DNA from: Saprospiraceae bacterium
GTDB lineage: Bacteria > Bacteroidota > Bacteroidia > Chitinophagales > Saprospiraceae
Direction: 5' to 3'
Assembly (NCBI GenBank): GCA_020627705.1
Contig: JAHDGJ010000003.1
Span: forward strand, 1 to 64,000
Length of the DNA: 64,000 nucleotides
Each line of letters opens with the position of its first letter. The stretch's first letter is position 1. The translations under genes and the position numbers were made by a program. The notes under the pieces are model-generated. The model had not been told where the DNA came from. It ran no database searches and worked only from the letters and a program-made list of their open reading frames with translations. Of this stretch, positions 9,645-19,148 are shown one piece after another.

Positions 9645-10708
9645 GATCTACTTAATTCCTTTTTTCGATTGTTGGAAATTAACTGCAACAGCCCAGTAAG
9701 GAGTACAGCCAGGCCCAAAATCAAAATAAGCAAGTTCATGGCACCAATATGTTGGAGTTTGACCACAATGAAAATGAAAAACATATTAACCAAGACTAAA
9801 ACACTAGTAGCTTGCATATGCGATAGTCCACAATCGATCAGTAAATGATGAATATGCGTCCGATCTGGATAAAAGGGAGACTTCCCTTTTGCAATACGCA
9901 TTACAAAAACGCGTAAGGTATCAAACAAGGGCAAAATTAAAATACCAAATGCCACCGCCGGAGCAGATTGAAAGGCAAATTCAGCATATTGCGAATCCGG
10001 TAAATCTTTGTGCAACTCAATAAACTTTATTGCCAGAATAGAACAAACAGTTCCAAGAAGCAAAGAACCAGTATCCCCCATAAAAATCTTGGCAGGCGTA
10101 ACATTAAATTTTAGAAATGCTAGTACAGATCCAGATAAGGCAAAAGCAACAATAGCAATCTCTATTCGGTCAATTTGATAAAACCAAACGCCCAAAACAA
10201 CAGAAATCAAAATGCCCAAGCTTCCTGAGAGTCCATTAATACCATCTATTAGGTTAAAAGCATTGATGATAACTATGATCGTCAACAATGTCAAAATAAC
10301 AGCTAAAGGATATGGAATCTCATGAATGCCAAACAATCCATGAAAACTAGTAAGTATAACTTTGGCCTTAAATATCAATATCAATGCGGCAAAAATCTGA
10401 CCTGCAAATTTTTTATACGGCGACATTGGGTCTATGTCATCCTTGGCGCCAATAAGAAATATGATGATAAACGAACACAAAATATATTGAAGGTCTCCGA
10501 AATATCTAAAAGGTGTCCATAGAATTATAGAAAATATCATTCCAGCAAAAATCCCTATCCCACCTAAGCTAGGTGTACTTACCACATGAGAGCGACGCTC
10601 TCCTGGCTCATCCATCAACCTCTTTTTTACCGCCACACTGATAATTGAGGGTATGGCCATAAAGGTCAAGGTGAAGGCAGTTAAAAAGGAAAGAATAATA
10701 TCATACAT
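9641..10708 (-). CDS. WecA/MraY-family undecaprenyl-phosphate sugar-1-phosphate transferase
   Basis: Integral membrane enzyme predicted to transfer a HexNAc-1-phosphate from a UDP-sugar to undecaprenyl phosphate, starting polysaccharide or O-antigen synthesis. The 355-residue protein has about ten membrane segments. It shows the Asp-rich DEPGERRSH and AKDDIDPMSPYKK motifs, NAFNLIDGINGL, FMGDTGSLLLG and PDRTHIHHLL; the last is typical of WecA/TagO rather than MraY. Sugar specificity cannot be read from sequence. It lies divergent from uppS, which makes the lipid carrier, and upstream of crcB. Confidence 0.88.
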   Translation of the reverse strand: MYDIILSFLTAFTLTFMAIPSIISVAVKKRLMDEPGERRSHVVSTPSLGGIGIFAGMIFSIILWTPFRYFGDLQYILCSFIIIFLIGAKDDIDPMSPYKKFAGQIFAALILIFKAKVILTSFHGLFGIHEIPYPLAVILTLLTIIVIINAFNLIDGINGLSGSLGILISVVLGVWFYQIDRIEIAIVAFALSGSVLAFLKFNVTPAKIFMGDTGSLLLGTVCSILAIKFIELHKDLPDSQYAEFAFQSAPAVAFGILILPLFDTLRVFVMRIAKGKSPFYPDRTHIHHLLIDCGLSHMQATSVLVLVNMFFIFIVVKLQHIGAMNLLILILGLAVLLTGLLQLISNNRKKELSRS

Positions 10709-10804
10709 ATACTATGCAAGGATAATCAGATTTATTCGTTTATTCTTCATCATTTGACGAGAATGCTTCATTTCAATAATAGAGCATGCCTTGACCTATT
10801 TTCT

Positions 10805-10812
10805 TACCTTTG
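10805..10812 (+). promoter_or_regulatory. Putative uppS-bamA promoter -7 box
   Basis: TACCTTTG matches TAnnTTTG and lies 30 bases before the uppS ATG. No clear -33 box is visible. Confidence 0.55.
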
Positions 10813-10842
10813 TGGATTCTTTTTTACGCGCGAACCAATTCG

Positions 10843-11589
10843 ATGTCTAAAGAGCTTAAAGAACAATTAGATCAAAATAAGATCCCTAAACACGTTGCCG
10901 TGATTATGGACGGTAATGGTCGTTGGGCGAAGCAAAAAGGAATGCCTCGAATATTTGGTCACAGAGAAGGCGTAAAATCTGTTAAAGAAATCACTGAAGC
11001 GGCGGCAGAGATAGGCATTAAGTATATTACTTTATACGCTTTTTCTACAGAAAATTGGAACCGCCCAGCATTTGAAGTCAATGCGCTAATGACACTTTTG
11101 GTTGATACCATTCGTAAAGAAATCGAAGATCTCAACAAAAACAATGTGAGACTCAATGCTATTGGAGACATAGACCAATTACCATCAAAGAGTAAAAAAG
11201 CATTGTTACAAGCGATTGAAAGCACCAAATCAAACGATAAGGTCGTTTTGTCCTTGGCTCTAAATTACAGTTCGAAGTGGGAAATCCTTGAAGCAGTTAA
11301 AACCATCGCTTCTAAAGTAAAAGAGGATAAAATCAACATCGAACAAATCGATGAAAATACCATAAGTCAACATCTTGCAACAAAGGGTATCCCTGATCCA
11401 GAATTATTAATTCGTACAAGCGGAGAAAAACGGATCAGCAATTATTTACTGTGGCAGTTGGCATACACTGAGCTTATGTTTCTTGACATATACTGGCCTG
11501 ATTTTAAGAAAAAGCATCTTTACGAATGCATTTTGGACTTTCAAGGCAGAGAAAGAAGGTTTGGAAAAATTAGTGAACAGCTCATTTAA
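10843..11589 (+). CDS. uppS: Undecaprenyl diphosphate synthase (isoprenyl transferase)
   Basis: cis-Prenyltransferase that extends farnesyl diphosphate with eight isopentenyl units to make the carrier lipid for peptidoglycan and polysaccharides. The 248-residue protein has HVAVIMDGNGRWAK (catalytic Asp23), GHREG, AFSTENWNRP and LIRTSGEKRISNYLLWQLAY. The segment usually written NYGGRW appears as NYSSKW, a mild deviation. ATG 10843 gives the normal N-terminus; the in-frame TTG at 10810 lies inside the -7 box. bamA follows closely, an arrangement common in Bacteroidota. Confidence 0.95.
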   Translation: MSKELKEQLDQNKIPKHVAVIMDGNGRWAKQKGMPRIFGHREGVKSVKEITEAAAEIGIKYITLYAFSTENWNRPAFEVNALMTLLVDTIRKEIEDLNKNNVRLNAIGDIDQLPSKSKKALLQAIESTKSNDKVVLSLALNYSSKWEILEAVKTIASKVKEDKINIEQIDENTISQHLATKGIPDPELLIRTSGEKRISNYLLWQLAYTELMFLDIYWPDFKKKHLYECILDFQGRERRFGKISEQLI

Positions 11590-11662
11590 TTATTAGTTAA
11601 AGAATCCTGATACCGATATCGTGCAATTAATTACCAATAAACTTGTGAGAAATTTTAAATCA

Positions 11663-14281
11663 ATGTTTAGAATAAAAATCACGCATTGTGTTCTTTTCAT
11701 GCTTTTAAGCTTATTTAGCACCGCACAGGATAGCCTAAGTATATATGATTATACGCAAAAAGGCCAGTTCGAAATAGGTGGGATTGAAGTTATAGGAGCG
11801 GAAACAAGAGACGAAAGAGCAATCATTTCTATCACTGGTTTGGCCGTTGGAAAGTCTATAGAATTACCTGGTGCCGAAATTCCACAAGCAATTAAGGCTT
11901 TATTGAGGCTCAACTTGTTTGAAGATGTACAAATAGTCCAAAAGAAAACTGCGGGTGACATTATATTCCTTGAAATTCGTTTGAGAGAAAGGCCTATCCT
12001 TTCCAGACATTCTTATGTGGGCATACGTAAAACGCTTCATGATGATTTAAATGAAATTGTAAACAATGTCTTTTCTAAAGGTTCGATCGTCACAGAAGAC
12101 CAAAAAGAATTATCTAAAAGAAAAATAATAGATTTCTTCGATGGCAAAGGAAAACCGGGCACTATCGTAGAAATTGAAGAAATAAAAGATGAGGCCAAGG
12201 CCAATGCAGTTAGGCTTCAGTTTACTGTAACGCCTGGAGATCGAGTTAAAATTGCTGGCGTTTACTTTGTAGGCACAGAAAGTGTTAGTCCCAGAAAGCT
12301 CAGAAAGGCCATGAAAAACACGAAGCAAAAGGGGACCATATTTAAGCGGAGCAAACTGGTCAATGCCGATTATGAAGAAGACAAAGAAGGGATCATTGCA
12401 TATTACAATAAAAAAGGGTTCCGAGATGCCAAAATTGTTAGTGACTCTGTGTGGCAAAACGCTTTGGGTGAATACATGGTCATGATTCATGTAGACGAGG
12501 GGAATCAATATTATTTCCGCGACATCAAATGGAAAGGAAATTCGAAATATACTGACGATCAATTGAGTCGAGTATTGGGTATTTTAAAGGGAGATGTTTT
12601 CAACCCTAGCCTTCTAGAAAACAGATTAAGGTTTAGTCAAGATGGAAGAGATATCTCTTCACTTTACCTTGATGATGGATACTTGTTTTTTGATCCACAA
12701 ATTGTTGAAGTAGCTGTTGAAAACGATTCTATAGATTTAGAAATTCGACTTTATGAAGGCCCACAGGCTACCATTAGCAATGTTATTATCAAAGGTAATG
12801 ATCGCACAAACGAACACGTTATTCGTCGAGAATTAAGAACTCGTCCGGGAGAAAAGTTTAGTAGATCTGACATTATAAGATCCCAAAGAGAAATTATCAA
12901 TTTGGGGTATTTTAATCCAGAAAATCTTGACATTCAAACCCCTGTTAACCCTCAAAGAGGAACCGTTGATATAGAATATACTGTTGAAGAACGGCCGTCG
13001 GATCAATTGGAGCTTTCTGCCGGTTATGGAGGACAAAGTGGCTTACTAGGAACGTTGGGTGTAACCTTTAACAACTTCTCTATTGCAAACATTCGAGACC
13101 GATCTACATGGAGCCCGCTGCCACAGGGTGATGGTCAAAAAGTATCGCTCAGACTTCAATCCAACAGTCGATTTTTTAGATCAGGGAATGTATCCTTCAC
13201 CGAGCCATGGCTTGGTGGAAAGAAAAGACAGTCCTTTACCTTAGGGGGATTATTTTCGGCTTTCGATTTTTCTGAATTCTCAGGAGGATCACTTTTTATC
13301 TATAGAGCTTATGCAGGGATCGGTTCTCAGCTAAAATGGCCAGATGATTTCTTTTCCAGAAACACCCAGTTAACACTAGAATTTTTGGACATGGCTAATT
13401 ATCCACAGGGTAGATTCTTTGTGGATGATGCAAACGGAGGGTCATCCATAAACATACCTGATGGGAATTTCAAAAATTTCTCTATCCGACAAGTATTTAC
13501 TCGAAGCTCTGTAAGTGAACCCATCTATCCTAGAAGAGGTTCTCGAATTTCGTTAACCATGCAGTTTACTCCTCCCTATTCTTTATTTAGAAAAGACAAT
13601 TACTGGGATTGTGATGCAGATTGTCAAGAAGCGATCAAGAGAGAATTAGAATTTGAGCTAGGTCCAAGGGAGGTAGTGACAGAAGCTGCATTAGAACGAG
13701 CAGTCAGAGTACATGAAGAGTCAAGAAAACACGAGTGGTTAGAATATCATAAATGGAGAATAGATGCAGAGTGGTACTATAACATCGTTGACAAATTAGT
13801 TATTGCTGCCAATGCAAAAATCGGAATTTTAGGAAGGTATAACCGTGATATCGGATATTCGCCATTCGAGCGATTCGAACTGGGTGGAGATGGATTGTCA
13901 AACCAATCTGTAGGGATCACAGGTAAAGATATCTTAGCGCTTAGAGGGTATGAAGTAGAGGATCTTCCTCAAAATGATGTTGGGGGTGCTACGGTGTTTA
14001 ATAAATATACCCTAGAGCTTAGATATCCTTTATCATTAAATCCTACGTCCTCCATTTACTTCCATACTTTCTTTCAGGGTGGAAACTCATGGGGTAACAT
14101 TAGAGATTTTAACCCATTCCAATTACAACGATCTACAGGATTTGGTATGAGGGTGTTCTTACCGATGTTTGGATTGCTAGGATTTGATTATGGTCTAGGA
14201 TTAGACAAAAATCTTCCAGAAGGTTCGAAACTAGGCCAATATGGTAAGTTTAGCATAGTTCTTGGTTTTGAACCTGACTAA
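11663..14281 (+). CDS. bamA: Outer membrane protein assembly factor BamA
   Basis: Central outer-membrane component that inserts beta-barrel proteins. The mature protein (872 residues with signal peptide, MFRIKITHCVLF...STAQ) has N-terminal POTRA repeats over about the first 430 residues and a C-terminal barrel. The barrel carries the conserved loop-6 motif LRGYE near residue 760 and ends in an aromatic-rich strand. A charged insert with two close cysteines (CDADC, near residue 650) and helical content lies between barrel strands and is probably surface-exposed. ATG 11663 is preferred over GTG 11621 because it gives a clean signal peptide. The gene lies between uppS and the chaperone gene. Confidence 0.95.
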   Translation: MFRIKITHCVLFMLLSLFSTAQDSLSIYDYTQKGQFEIGGIEVIGAETRDERAIISITGLAVGKSIELPGAEIPQAIKALLRLNLFEDVQIVQKKTAGDIIFLEIRLRERPILSRHSYVGIRKTLHDDLNEIVNNVFSKGSIVTEDQKELSKRKIIDFFDGKGKPGTIVEIEEIKDEAKANAVRLQFTVTPGDRVKIAGVYFVGTESVSPRKLRKAMKNTKQKGTIFKRSKLVNADYEEDKEGIIAYYNKKGFRDAKIVSDSVWQNALGEYMVMIHVDEGNQYYFRDIKWKGNSKYTDDQLSRVLGILKGDVFNPSLLENRLRFSQDGRDISSLYLDDGYLFFDPQIVEVAVENDSIDLEIRLYEGPQATISNVIIKGNDRTNEHVIRRELRTRPGEKFSRSDIIRSQREIINLGYFNPENLDIQTPVNPQRGTVDIEYTVEERPSDQLELSAGYGGQSGLLGTLGVTFNNFSIANIRDRSTWSPLPQGDGQKVSLRLQSNSRFFRSGNVSFTEPWLGGKKRQSFTLGGLFSAFDFSEFSGGSLFIYRAYAGIGSQLKWPDDFFSRNTQLTLEFLDMANYPQGRFFVDDANGGSSINIPDGNFKNFSIRQVFTRSSVSEPIYPRRGSRISLTMQFTPPYSLFRKDNYWDCDADCQEAIKRELEFELGPREVVTEAALERAVRVHEESRKHEWLEYHKWRIDAEWYYNIVDKLVIAANAKIGILGRYNRDIGYSPFERFELGGDGLSNQSVGITGKDILALRGYEVEDLPQNDVGGATVFNKYTLELRYPLSLNPTSSIYFHTFFQGGNSWGNIRDFNPFQLQRSTGFGMRVFLPMFGLLGFDYGLGLDKNLPEGSKLGQYGKFSIVLGFEPD

Positions 14282-14341
14282 CGCATGACTAACATATGTT
14301 TTAATCTTACGTTAAAATGTTCAAAATATCTCCTTGATGGA

Positions 14342-14349
14342 TATATTTG
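14342..14349 (+). promoter_or_regulatory. Putative ompH/skp promoter -7 box
   Basis: TATATTTG matches TAnnTTTG and lies 21 bases upstream of the OmpH-family start codon, so this gene may have its own promoter in addition to bamA read-through. Confidence 0.5.
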
Positions 14350-14370
14350 TCGTCCTTAAAGAAAAAATAA

Positions 14371-14883
14371 ATGAAATCATTGAAAACTATAATAGCGTCA
14401 TTGTGTCTTAGCTTCTTTGCCTTCACTGCAATACAAGCTCAAAAATTTGGTTATGTAAATTCTGCAAGCTTATTGACCCAAATGCCCGATGTAAAATCAG
14501 CTGATTCGGAGTTGCAAGCCTATCAAAAACAATTGGTTACAAAGGGAGAAAATATGATGAAAGCTTTTGAGCAGAAGTATCAAACCTACATGACAGAGGT
14601 TAATTCGGGTACGCTCTCTAAGATCCAGATGCAAAAGAAAGAAGGTGAATTGGCGGCAGAGCAACAAAACATCCAAAAGTACGAGGTAGAGGTACAACAA
14701 AAGTTATTGTCCAAAAGAGAAGAACTCTATAAGCCTATACTCGAAAAAGTACAAAATGCTATAAATGCTGTCGGTGCTGAAGGAAGCTATACCATGATCT
14801 TTGATACAAGTACAGGAGCTTTGCTTCATTCGTCCAAAAGCGATGACTTGACTTCAAAAGTGCATTCAAAACTTGGCATTTGA
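14371..14883 (+). CDS. OmpH/Skp-family periplasmic chaperone
   Basis: Periplasmic holdase that delivers unfolded outer-membrane proteins to the Bam complex. The 170-residue protein has a signal peptide (cleavage near AIQAQ, residue 24), then KFGYVNSASLLTQMPDV, the usual start of mature OmpH/Skp. A long Lys/Glu/Gln-rich helical section (residues about 50-130) suits coiled-coil tentacles. Its position right after bamA matches the conserved order in this phylum. It ends one base before the convergent protease gene. Confidence 0.9.
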   Translation: MKSLKTIIASLCLSFFAFTAIQAQKFGYVNSASLLTQMPDVKSADSELQAYQKQLVTKGENMMKAFEQKYQTYMTEVNSGTLSKIQMQKKEGELAAEQQNIQKYEVEVQQKLLSKREELYKPILEKVQNAINAVGAEGSYTMIFDTSTGALLHSSKSDDLTSKVHSKLGI

Positions 14884-14884
14884 T

Positions 14885-15982
14885 TTAGCTCTTTAGAAAA
14901 GAATTAATTCGATGGCGATCAATTACTCCAACAAGTTGATCGCCATTTTTTATTCCTGCAATAGCCCAGCCTTTTTCATTCATATATTTAAAGACGGTTT
15001 CGACGTCTTGATCTAATTGAAAAAACCCATACAAAGAACTCATAAAAGTACACGTCAACGCATCCATGCTTGTATTCGAATTGGACAGTTGATCCAGATA
15101 ATATTGAGGCAAAGACCCAATCACATTATTGGACTCGTCAAATACCAAAAAATTTTTATACCCTGATTGTTGGTACAAATGCTTCACTTTCTCTAAATCA
15201 TAAAAACCATAGATTCTCATGAAATTCGGTTCCATTATTTCATGCACTTTGGTCCTTTGTAACTTCTCCTGTATGACCGTTTGCTTATTTTCCATACCGG
15301 CCATTAAGTAGACAAATCCACCGATAAAAATTAAGGTTGGATGAGTAGCCCAAACGGCATATGCCATCATCATTACCGCCAAACATTGGCCTGTGATGCT
15401 TGCGATGCGGGTAGCCTTTAATCTACCAAACCTCATGGCTAATAAAGCCCTTAAGATTCTACCTCCATCCATCGGAAAGGCCGGAAATAAATTAAAGAGA
15501 AATAAGACTACGTTGATGATAATCATCATTCGAAGAAAATTCTCTACTCCTATCGGATTGGCATTTTGCTCCAAATTCGCAATCAGTGCACTACCGGAAT
15601 AGAGTAAACTAAACAATAGAAAAACGGCTATGGCCAAAGCAACATTCACCAAAGGACCTGCTATTGCGATTACCAACTCTTCTTTTGGCTTTTTGGGCAT
15701 TCCTTCCAAACGGGCAACCCCTCCAATTGGTGAGATGATGATATCCTTAGTAGGCACTCCATAATTTCGCGCGGCTAGCGCATGACCGTATTCGTGAAGA
15801 ATGACGCAAAAAAATATAGCAACGATATAGGTGGAATACCAAAACAAACTGAGCCAGGAAAAGCCTTCCTCTACAGTTAGGAATAGGGCAAATAAAAACA
15901 TAAAAGCAAAGGTCCAATGCACAAACACCGGAATTTTGGCATAGGTGCCAAGGTATAATGTTTTGCCTAATTTATCCTTCAA
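14885..15982 (-). CDS. Site-2 protease family (M50) metalloprotease with CBS domains
   Basis: Intramembrane zinc protease. The 365-residue protein has six or so membrane segments, HEYGH (63-67) as the zinc motif and NLFPAFPMDGGR (Asp172) as the third ligand region. The C-terminal cytosolic part (about 230-365) has the size and pattern of a CBS pair and so may sense nucleotides. This is the SpoIVFB-like group III arrangement. The start appears to be TTG at 15982, overlapping the upstream DUF4286 gene by 11 bases. The substrate is unknown. Confidence 0.88.
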   Translation of the reverse strand: MKDKLGKTLYLGTYAKIPVFVHWTFAFMFLFALFLTVEEGFSWLSLFWYSTYIVAIFFCVILHEYGHALAARNYGVPTKDIIISPIGGVARLEGMPKKPKEELVIAIAGPLVNVALAIAVFLLFSLLYSGSALIANLEQNANPIGVENFLRMMIIINVVLFLFNLFPAFPMDGGRILRALLAMRFGRLKATRIASITGQCLAVMMMAYAVWATHPTLIFIGGFVYLMAGMENKQTVIQEKLQRTKVHEIMEPNFMRIYGFYDLEKVKHLYQQSGYKNFLVFDESNNVIGSLPQYYLDQLSNSNTSMDALTCTFMSSLYGFFQLDQDVETVFKYMNEKGWAIAGIKNGDQLVGVIDRHRINSFLKS

Positions 15983-16289
15983 CTAAAATATTCATTAATG
16001 TTCTGAAAGCTACGTATTTATCTTTGTAGCGCGTGGTATGCTCGGCTTGTAAATCCTTCGCATAGTTGGCCTGATATTCCATAAACTCATCCATATTGGC
16101 ACTGACATACTGAATCGCAAAAGTTCTCCCTTGTTCGTCTTCCTCAATGATTTCGGAAAGCTTATATGATTCAAATTTTCCTGTTTTCATGACATCTGGA
16201 ATATGCACATTCTGCATCCAATTCAACCATTCTTCTGCCAAAGGCTTAAGTATTTTGACCGTAACGTTGTAAAGAATTTTATTGGACAT
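15972..16289 (-). CDS. DUF4286 family protein
   Basis: A 105-residue soluble protein with the pattern of DUF4286 (MSNKILYNVTVKI, then PDVMKTGKFESYKLS, then AIQYVSANMDEFMEYQ). The fold is probably a ferredoxin-like dimeric alpha-beta barrel; no biochemical role is known to me. It overlaps the TPR gene upstream and the M50 protease downstream by 11 bases each, so all three are probably one translationally coupled operon. Confidence 0.85.
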   Translation of the reverse strand: MSNKILYNVTVKILKPLAEEWLNWMQNVHIPDVMKTGKFESYKLSEIIEEDEQGRTFAIQYVSANMDEFMEYQANYAKDLQAEHTTRYKDKYVAFRTLMNILVEG

Positions 16290-18105
16290 TTTCTTCTAAT
16301 GCTTCTAAGAATCTATATTTTTTTCGAGCTTCCACAGCTAAGGTACTGTTAGAAAAATCTATGAATAACTTTTTATAAAGTTCCTTGGCTTTGGATCTAT
16401 CTTCCAGTTGGTTTTCGTAAAGACTGGCAAGTTCATAAATCGAATTATCACATCGAATTTCTTCGGTATGCTTTTCTATAACTTGATTATACGCTGCTAT
16501 TGCATAAGAAAAATCTTGTTTTTTAACATAGATCTGAGCCTTTTTATACAGGATATCATCGAGTAATGAATGCTCAGGAAATAAGGTATTAATAGAATCA
16601 AGTTTCGAAAAGGCTAAGTCAAACTTGTTTTGAAAAAACAGCAAATCAGCATCGGCAAACATTTTTAAGGGCACATCTGTCGTATCCAATCCCATATTGT
16701 CAATAATAAAGACTGACATATCAATGGCATCATTAGAAATCAGTCTGGATGTAGCAGCTTTTAGTATATCAAACTGCTCTTGCGCCCATTCAAAGTTCCC
16801 TCGATAATAACTAAACATCGCATTTTTAAAGCGTGCTTTTTCTCCGATCTGTTCTTCTTTAAACTCCTTATCCACTTGAGAATAGAGCAAGGTAGCTTCC
16901 CAAATTTGTTCATCGATTAAATAGTAGTCTGCCAAATTGATTTTGGCCCTGGCCCGCATTAAACGATTAATTCCTTTGAGTTCAACAATTTCCTCTAATA
17001 TTGAAATGGCCGATTTTACATTGTCAGCATACTCGGCTTGTAACTCCGCAAAATCGAGCATCAACCAAGCAGTTTGACGGTTTTTCCCAAATTCTACCAA
17101 AAAGCTATCATACTCAATGGCAACTGGAGCAAAATCTTCAGCGGTAAAATTATAGCCCTCAACAATCATATTCTTTTTAGCCAACAACTGATATTGCTTC
17201 GAATCAAAGTAATAACTAGAATTTTGGCCTTTAGTATCGATTATATATTGAAATGCTTTAATAGCCGTATCATAATCTTTTGAAGCCCGCGCATTTTGCC
17301 CAAGCCTATACACACGTTCTCCATTCTCCTCATTTCTACGATCCAATGATTTTGCTTGCCGAAACGCTTTCGAAAATTCTTTTCTCTGTTCGAATACCCA
17401 TTGTAATAATTCAGGAAAAACAATCATATCAGGAAATTCTTGGATCTCCTCATACAACTGAACCTTCAGTAGGTCCATGCCCTCTTCATACCCATCCTTT
17501 TCGAATATTTTAGATAAAGCCGTTTTGAGAGAATTGGCGTTTTTAGGGTTGCTTCTTAAGTTGTACAAATAGTATTTGATCGCATTTTTGAGATCACCTT
17601 TTTGCCGGTAAATTCCTGCCAGATTATATGAATAATAATCTTTAGGTGCGGTAATCTCCATACCCTTTTTATAAACCTCAATGGCAAGGTCATATTTTCT
17701 CAAATTTCGAAAGGAGGAACCCAATCGGTTTATGCTGTTTGGATCATTGCCAATGTTATCAATAGCTCTTGTATATATCTCCCTTGCTTTGTCCTTTTTA
17801 TCTTGTCGATCATAAAGATTTCCTAGTGTCGTATACAACGAGATGTTTTTGGAGTCCCGTTTTATGACTTGCTGGATTTTCTTTTCGGCAATTTGGTAAT
17901 CCTCTAAAGCAATCAAACAATCAATATATCGATTAAAATACGAGGTATTTCTGGTGTTCTGATTGTATAATTCTTCATACAATTGACCTGCCTTCTCATA
18001 CTCGCCAGTGTTATAATATTGATAGGCCAGCTGCGTTTTATTGCCCTGCGCAGCAAGTTGAAGTAAGAAGAAACCAGAAAATATAATGCTAAAAATTACT
18101 CTCAT
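16279..18105 (-). CDS. Tetratricopeptide repeat protein, exported
   Basis: A 608-residue protein with a signal peptide (MRVIFSIIFSGFFLLQLAAQG) and at least eight TPR-like units along its length (for example YQYYNTGEYEKAGQLYEELY and LYTTLGNLYDRQDKKDKARE). Such proteins act as periplasmic scaffolds; no partner can be named. It overlaps DUF4286 at its 3' end. A minus-strand terminator between it and the tonB gene shows that it starts a separate transcript. Confidence 0.88.
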   Translation of the reverse strand: MRVIFSIIFSGFFLLQLAAQGNKTQLAYQYYNTGEYEKAGQLYEELYNQNTRNTSYFNRYIDCLIALEDYQIAEKKIQQVIKRDSKNISLYTTLGNLYDRQDKKDKAREIYTRAIDNIGNDPNSINRLGSSFRNLRKYDLAIEVYKKGMEITAPKDYYSYNLAGIYRQKGDLKNAIKYYLYNLRSNPKNANSLKTALSKIFEKDGYEEGMDLLKVQLYEEIQEFPDMIVFPELLQWVFEQRKEFSKAFRQAKSLDRRNEENGERVYRLGQNARASKDYDTAIKAFQYIIDTKGQNSSYYFDSKQYQLLAKKNMIVEGYNFTAEDFAPVAIEYDSFLVEFGKNRQTAWLMLDFAELQAEYADNVKSAISILEEIVELKGINRLMRARAKINLADYYLIDEQIWEATLLYSQVDKEFKEEQIGEKARFKNAMFSYYRGNFEWAQEQFDILKAATSRLISNDAIDMSVFIIDNMGLDTTDVPLKMFADADLLFFQNKFDLAFSKLDSINTLFPEHSLLDDILYKKAQIYVKKQDFSYAIAAYNQVIEKHTEEIRCDNSIYELASLYENQLEDRSKAKELYKKLFIDFSNSTLAVEARKKYRFLEALEENVQ

Positions 18106-18159
18106 AAATCATGCGCTATACTAAAGACGAAAAAACCTCAAATTTTGTACTTCAAAACC

Positions 18160-18192
18160 AAAAAAGGCTATCTTTTTTCAAAGATAGCCTTT
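18160..18192 (-). terminator. Rho-independent terminator of the gltA-gcvH-vanZ-tonB operon
   Basis: A 13-bp perfect stem (AAAGGCTATCTTT with AAAGATAGCCTTT) and four-base loop, followed on the minus strand by a T-run (A-run 18160-18165 on plus). It lies just after the tonB stop codon. Confidence 0.88.
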
Positions 18193-18217
18193 AATTAATT
18201 TACAGTTTCTTTATTGA

Positions 18218-19141
18218 TTATCCCTCAAGTTTAAACTTGACAGGAAGTGTGTAAAGCACTTTTACTGGAGTTCCTCTTTGCTTTCCTGGCGTCCACTTTT
18301 GACCCATGTTGTTCATAGACTCCACAATCTTCTTTGCTGCCGCTCCTGTACCTGCTCCTGGATCTCTAACCAACTCAACATCTTCAACAGAACCGTCTTT
18401 TCCAACAACAAATCTGATTACAGCCATACCTTCTACTCCATTTTCCCTTGCAATCGCCGGATACTTTAAGTTTTTATAAATGTATTGAAGCAATTTACCA
18501 TCAGCACATTTTTTCTTTTCAGCATCGCTTCCACCCTGATCTTCACACCCAGGAAATCTAGGCATTTGCTCTACCACTTTAAAGATTTCTTCTTCTTCCG
18601 GCGCTGGTGGCGGTGGCGGAGGTGGTGGCGGAGGCGGCGCTTCTTCTTCAGCAACAGGAGCATCCTCAATAACAGTTTCTTCTTCTACGGTCATATCCTC
18701 GAAGACAGGCTCTTCTTCTTCAATAATTTCTTCTTCCGGTACTTCCTCTATCACAGGTGGTGGTGGCGGTGGTGGTGGTGGTGGTGGTTCCGCAGTTCTT
18801 GGAGGTTCAATTTCGATCTCTTCATCTAACTCCAAAGCACCATCTGGGATTATGACCGGCTCATCTTCAGAGGTCCAACTAAAAGCAAAAAGGACCATCG
18901 CCAAAGAAATTGCCAAACCATATCGAAAGACAGATCTTGATAATCCAAAAGCATTTGCTTCAGGATATTTATTTCTTCCTTGTAAAGGAGATTTCCATTT
19001 GTGATCTCTGTACTTATCTGTAAGATCTTGCGAGGATAGTTTATTGTATCTAAGACGCATAAACACAATAATACCAATGGTTAAAAGAACCAGAAACAAG
19101 ATCAACAGCATGACACTTTTTCCTGAGATTGCTATTTCCAT
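18218..19141 (-). CDS. tonB: Energy transducer TonB
   Basis: Links the inner-membrane proton motive force to TonB-dependent outer-membrane receptors. The 307-residue protein has two N-terminal hydrophobic segments (about 8-28 and 72-90) rather than the usual one. Two polyproline runs of eleven residues, separated by a Glu-rich stretch, then span the periplasm. The C-terminal TonB domain (PRFPGC, YPAIARENGVEGMAVIRFVVGKDGSV, PVKVLYTLPVKFKL) ends the protein. It is last in the operon with citrate synthase, gcvH and vanZ, eight bases after vanZ. Confidence 0.92.
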   Translation of the reverse strand: MEIAISGKSVMLLILFLVLLTIGIIVFMRLRYNKLSSQDLTDKYRDHKWKSPLQGRNKYPEANAFGLSRSVFRYGLAISLAMVLFAFSWTSEDEPVIIPDGALELDEEIEIEPPRTAEPPPPPPPPPPPVIEEVPEEEIIEEEEPVFEDMTVEEETVIEDAPVAEEEAPPPPPPPPPPPAPEEEEIFKVVEQMPRFPGCEDQGGSDAEKKKCADGKLLQYIYKNLKYPAIARENGVEGMAVIRFVVGKDGSVEDVELVRDPGAGTGAAAKKIVESMNNMGQKWTPGKQRGTPVKVLYTLPVKFKLEG

Positions 19142-19148
19142 AATTTGA

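Noticed and set aside
18485-18829. A plus-strand frame rich in Trp, Arg and Phe opposite tonB
   Set aside because: It is the antisense of the polyproline and polyglutamate runs, not a protein.
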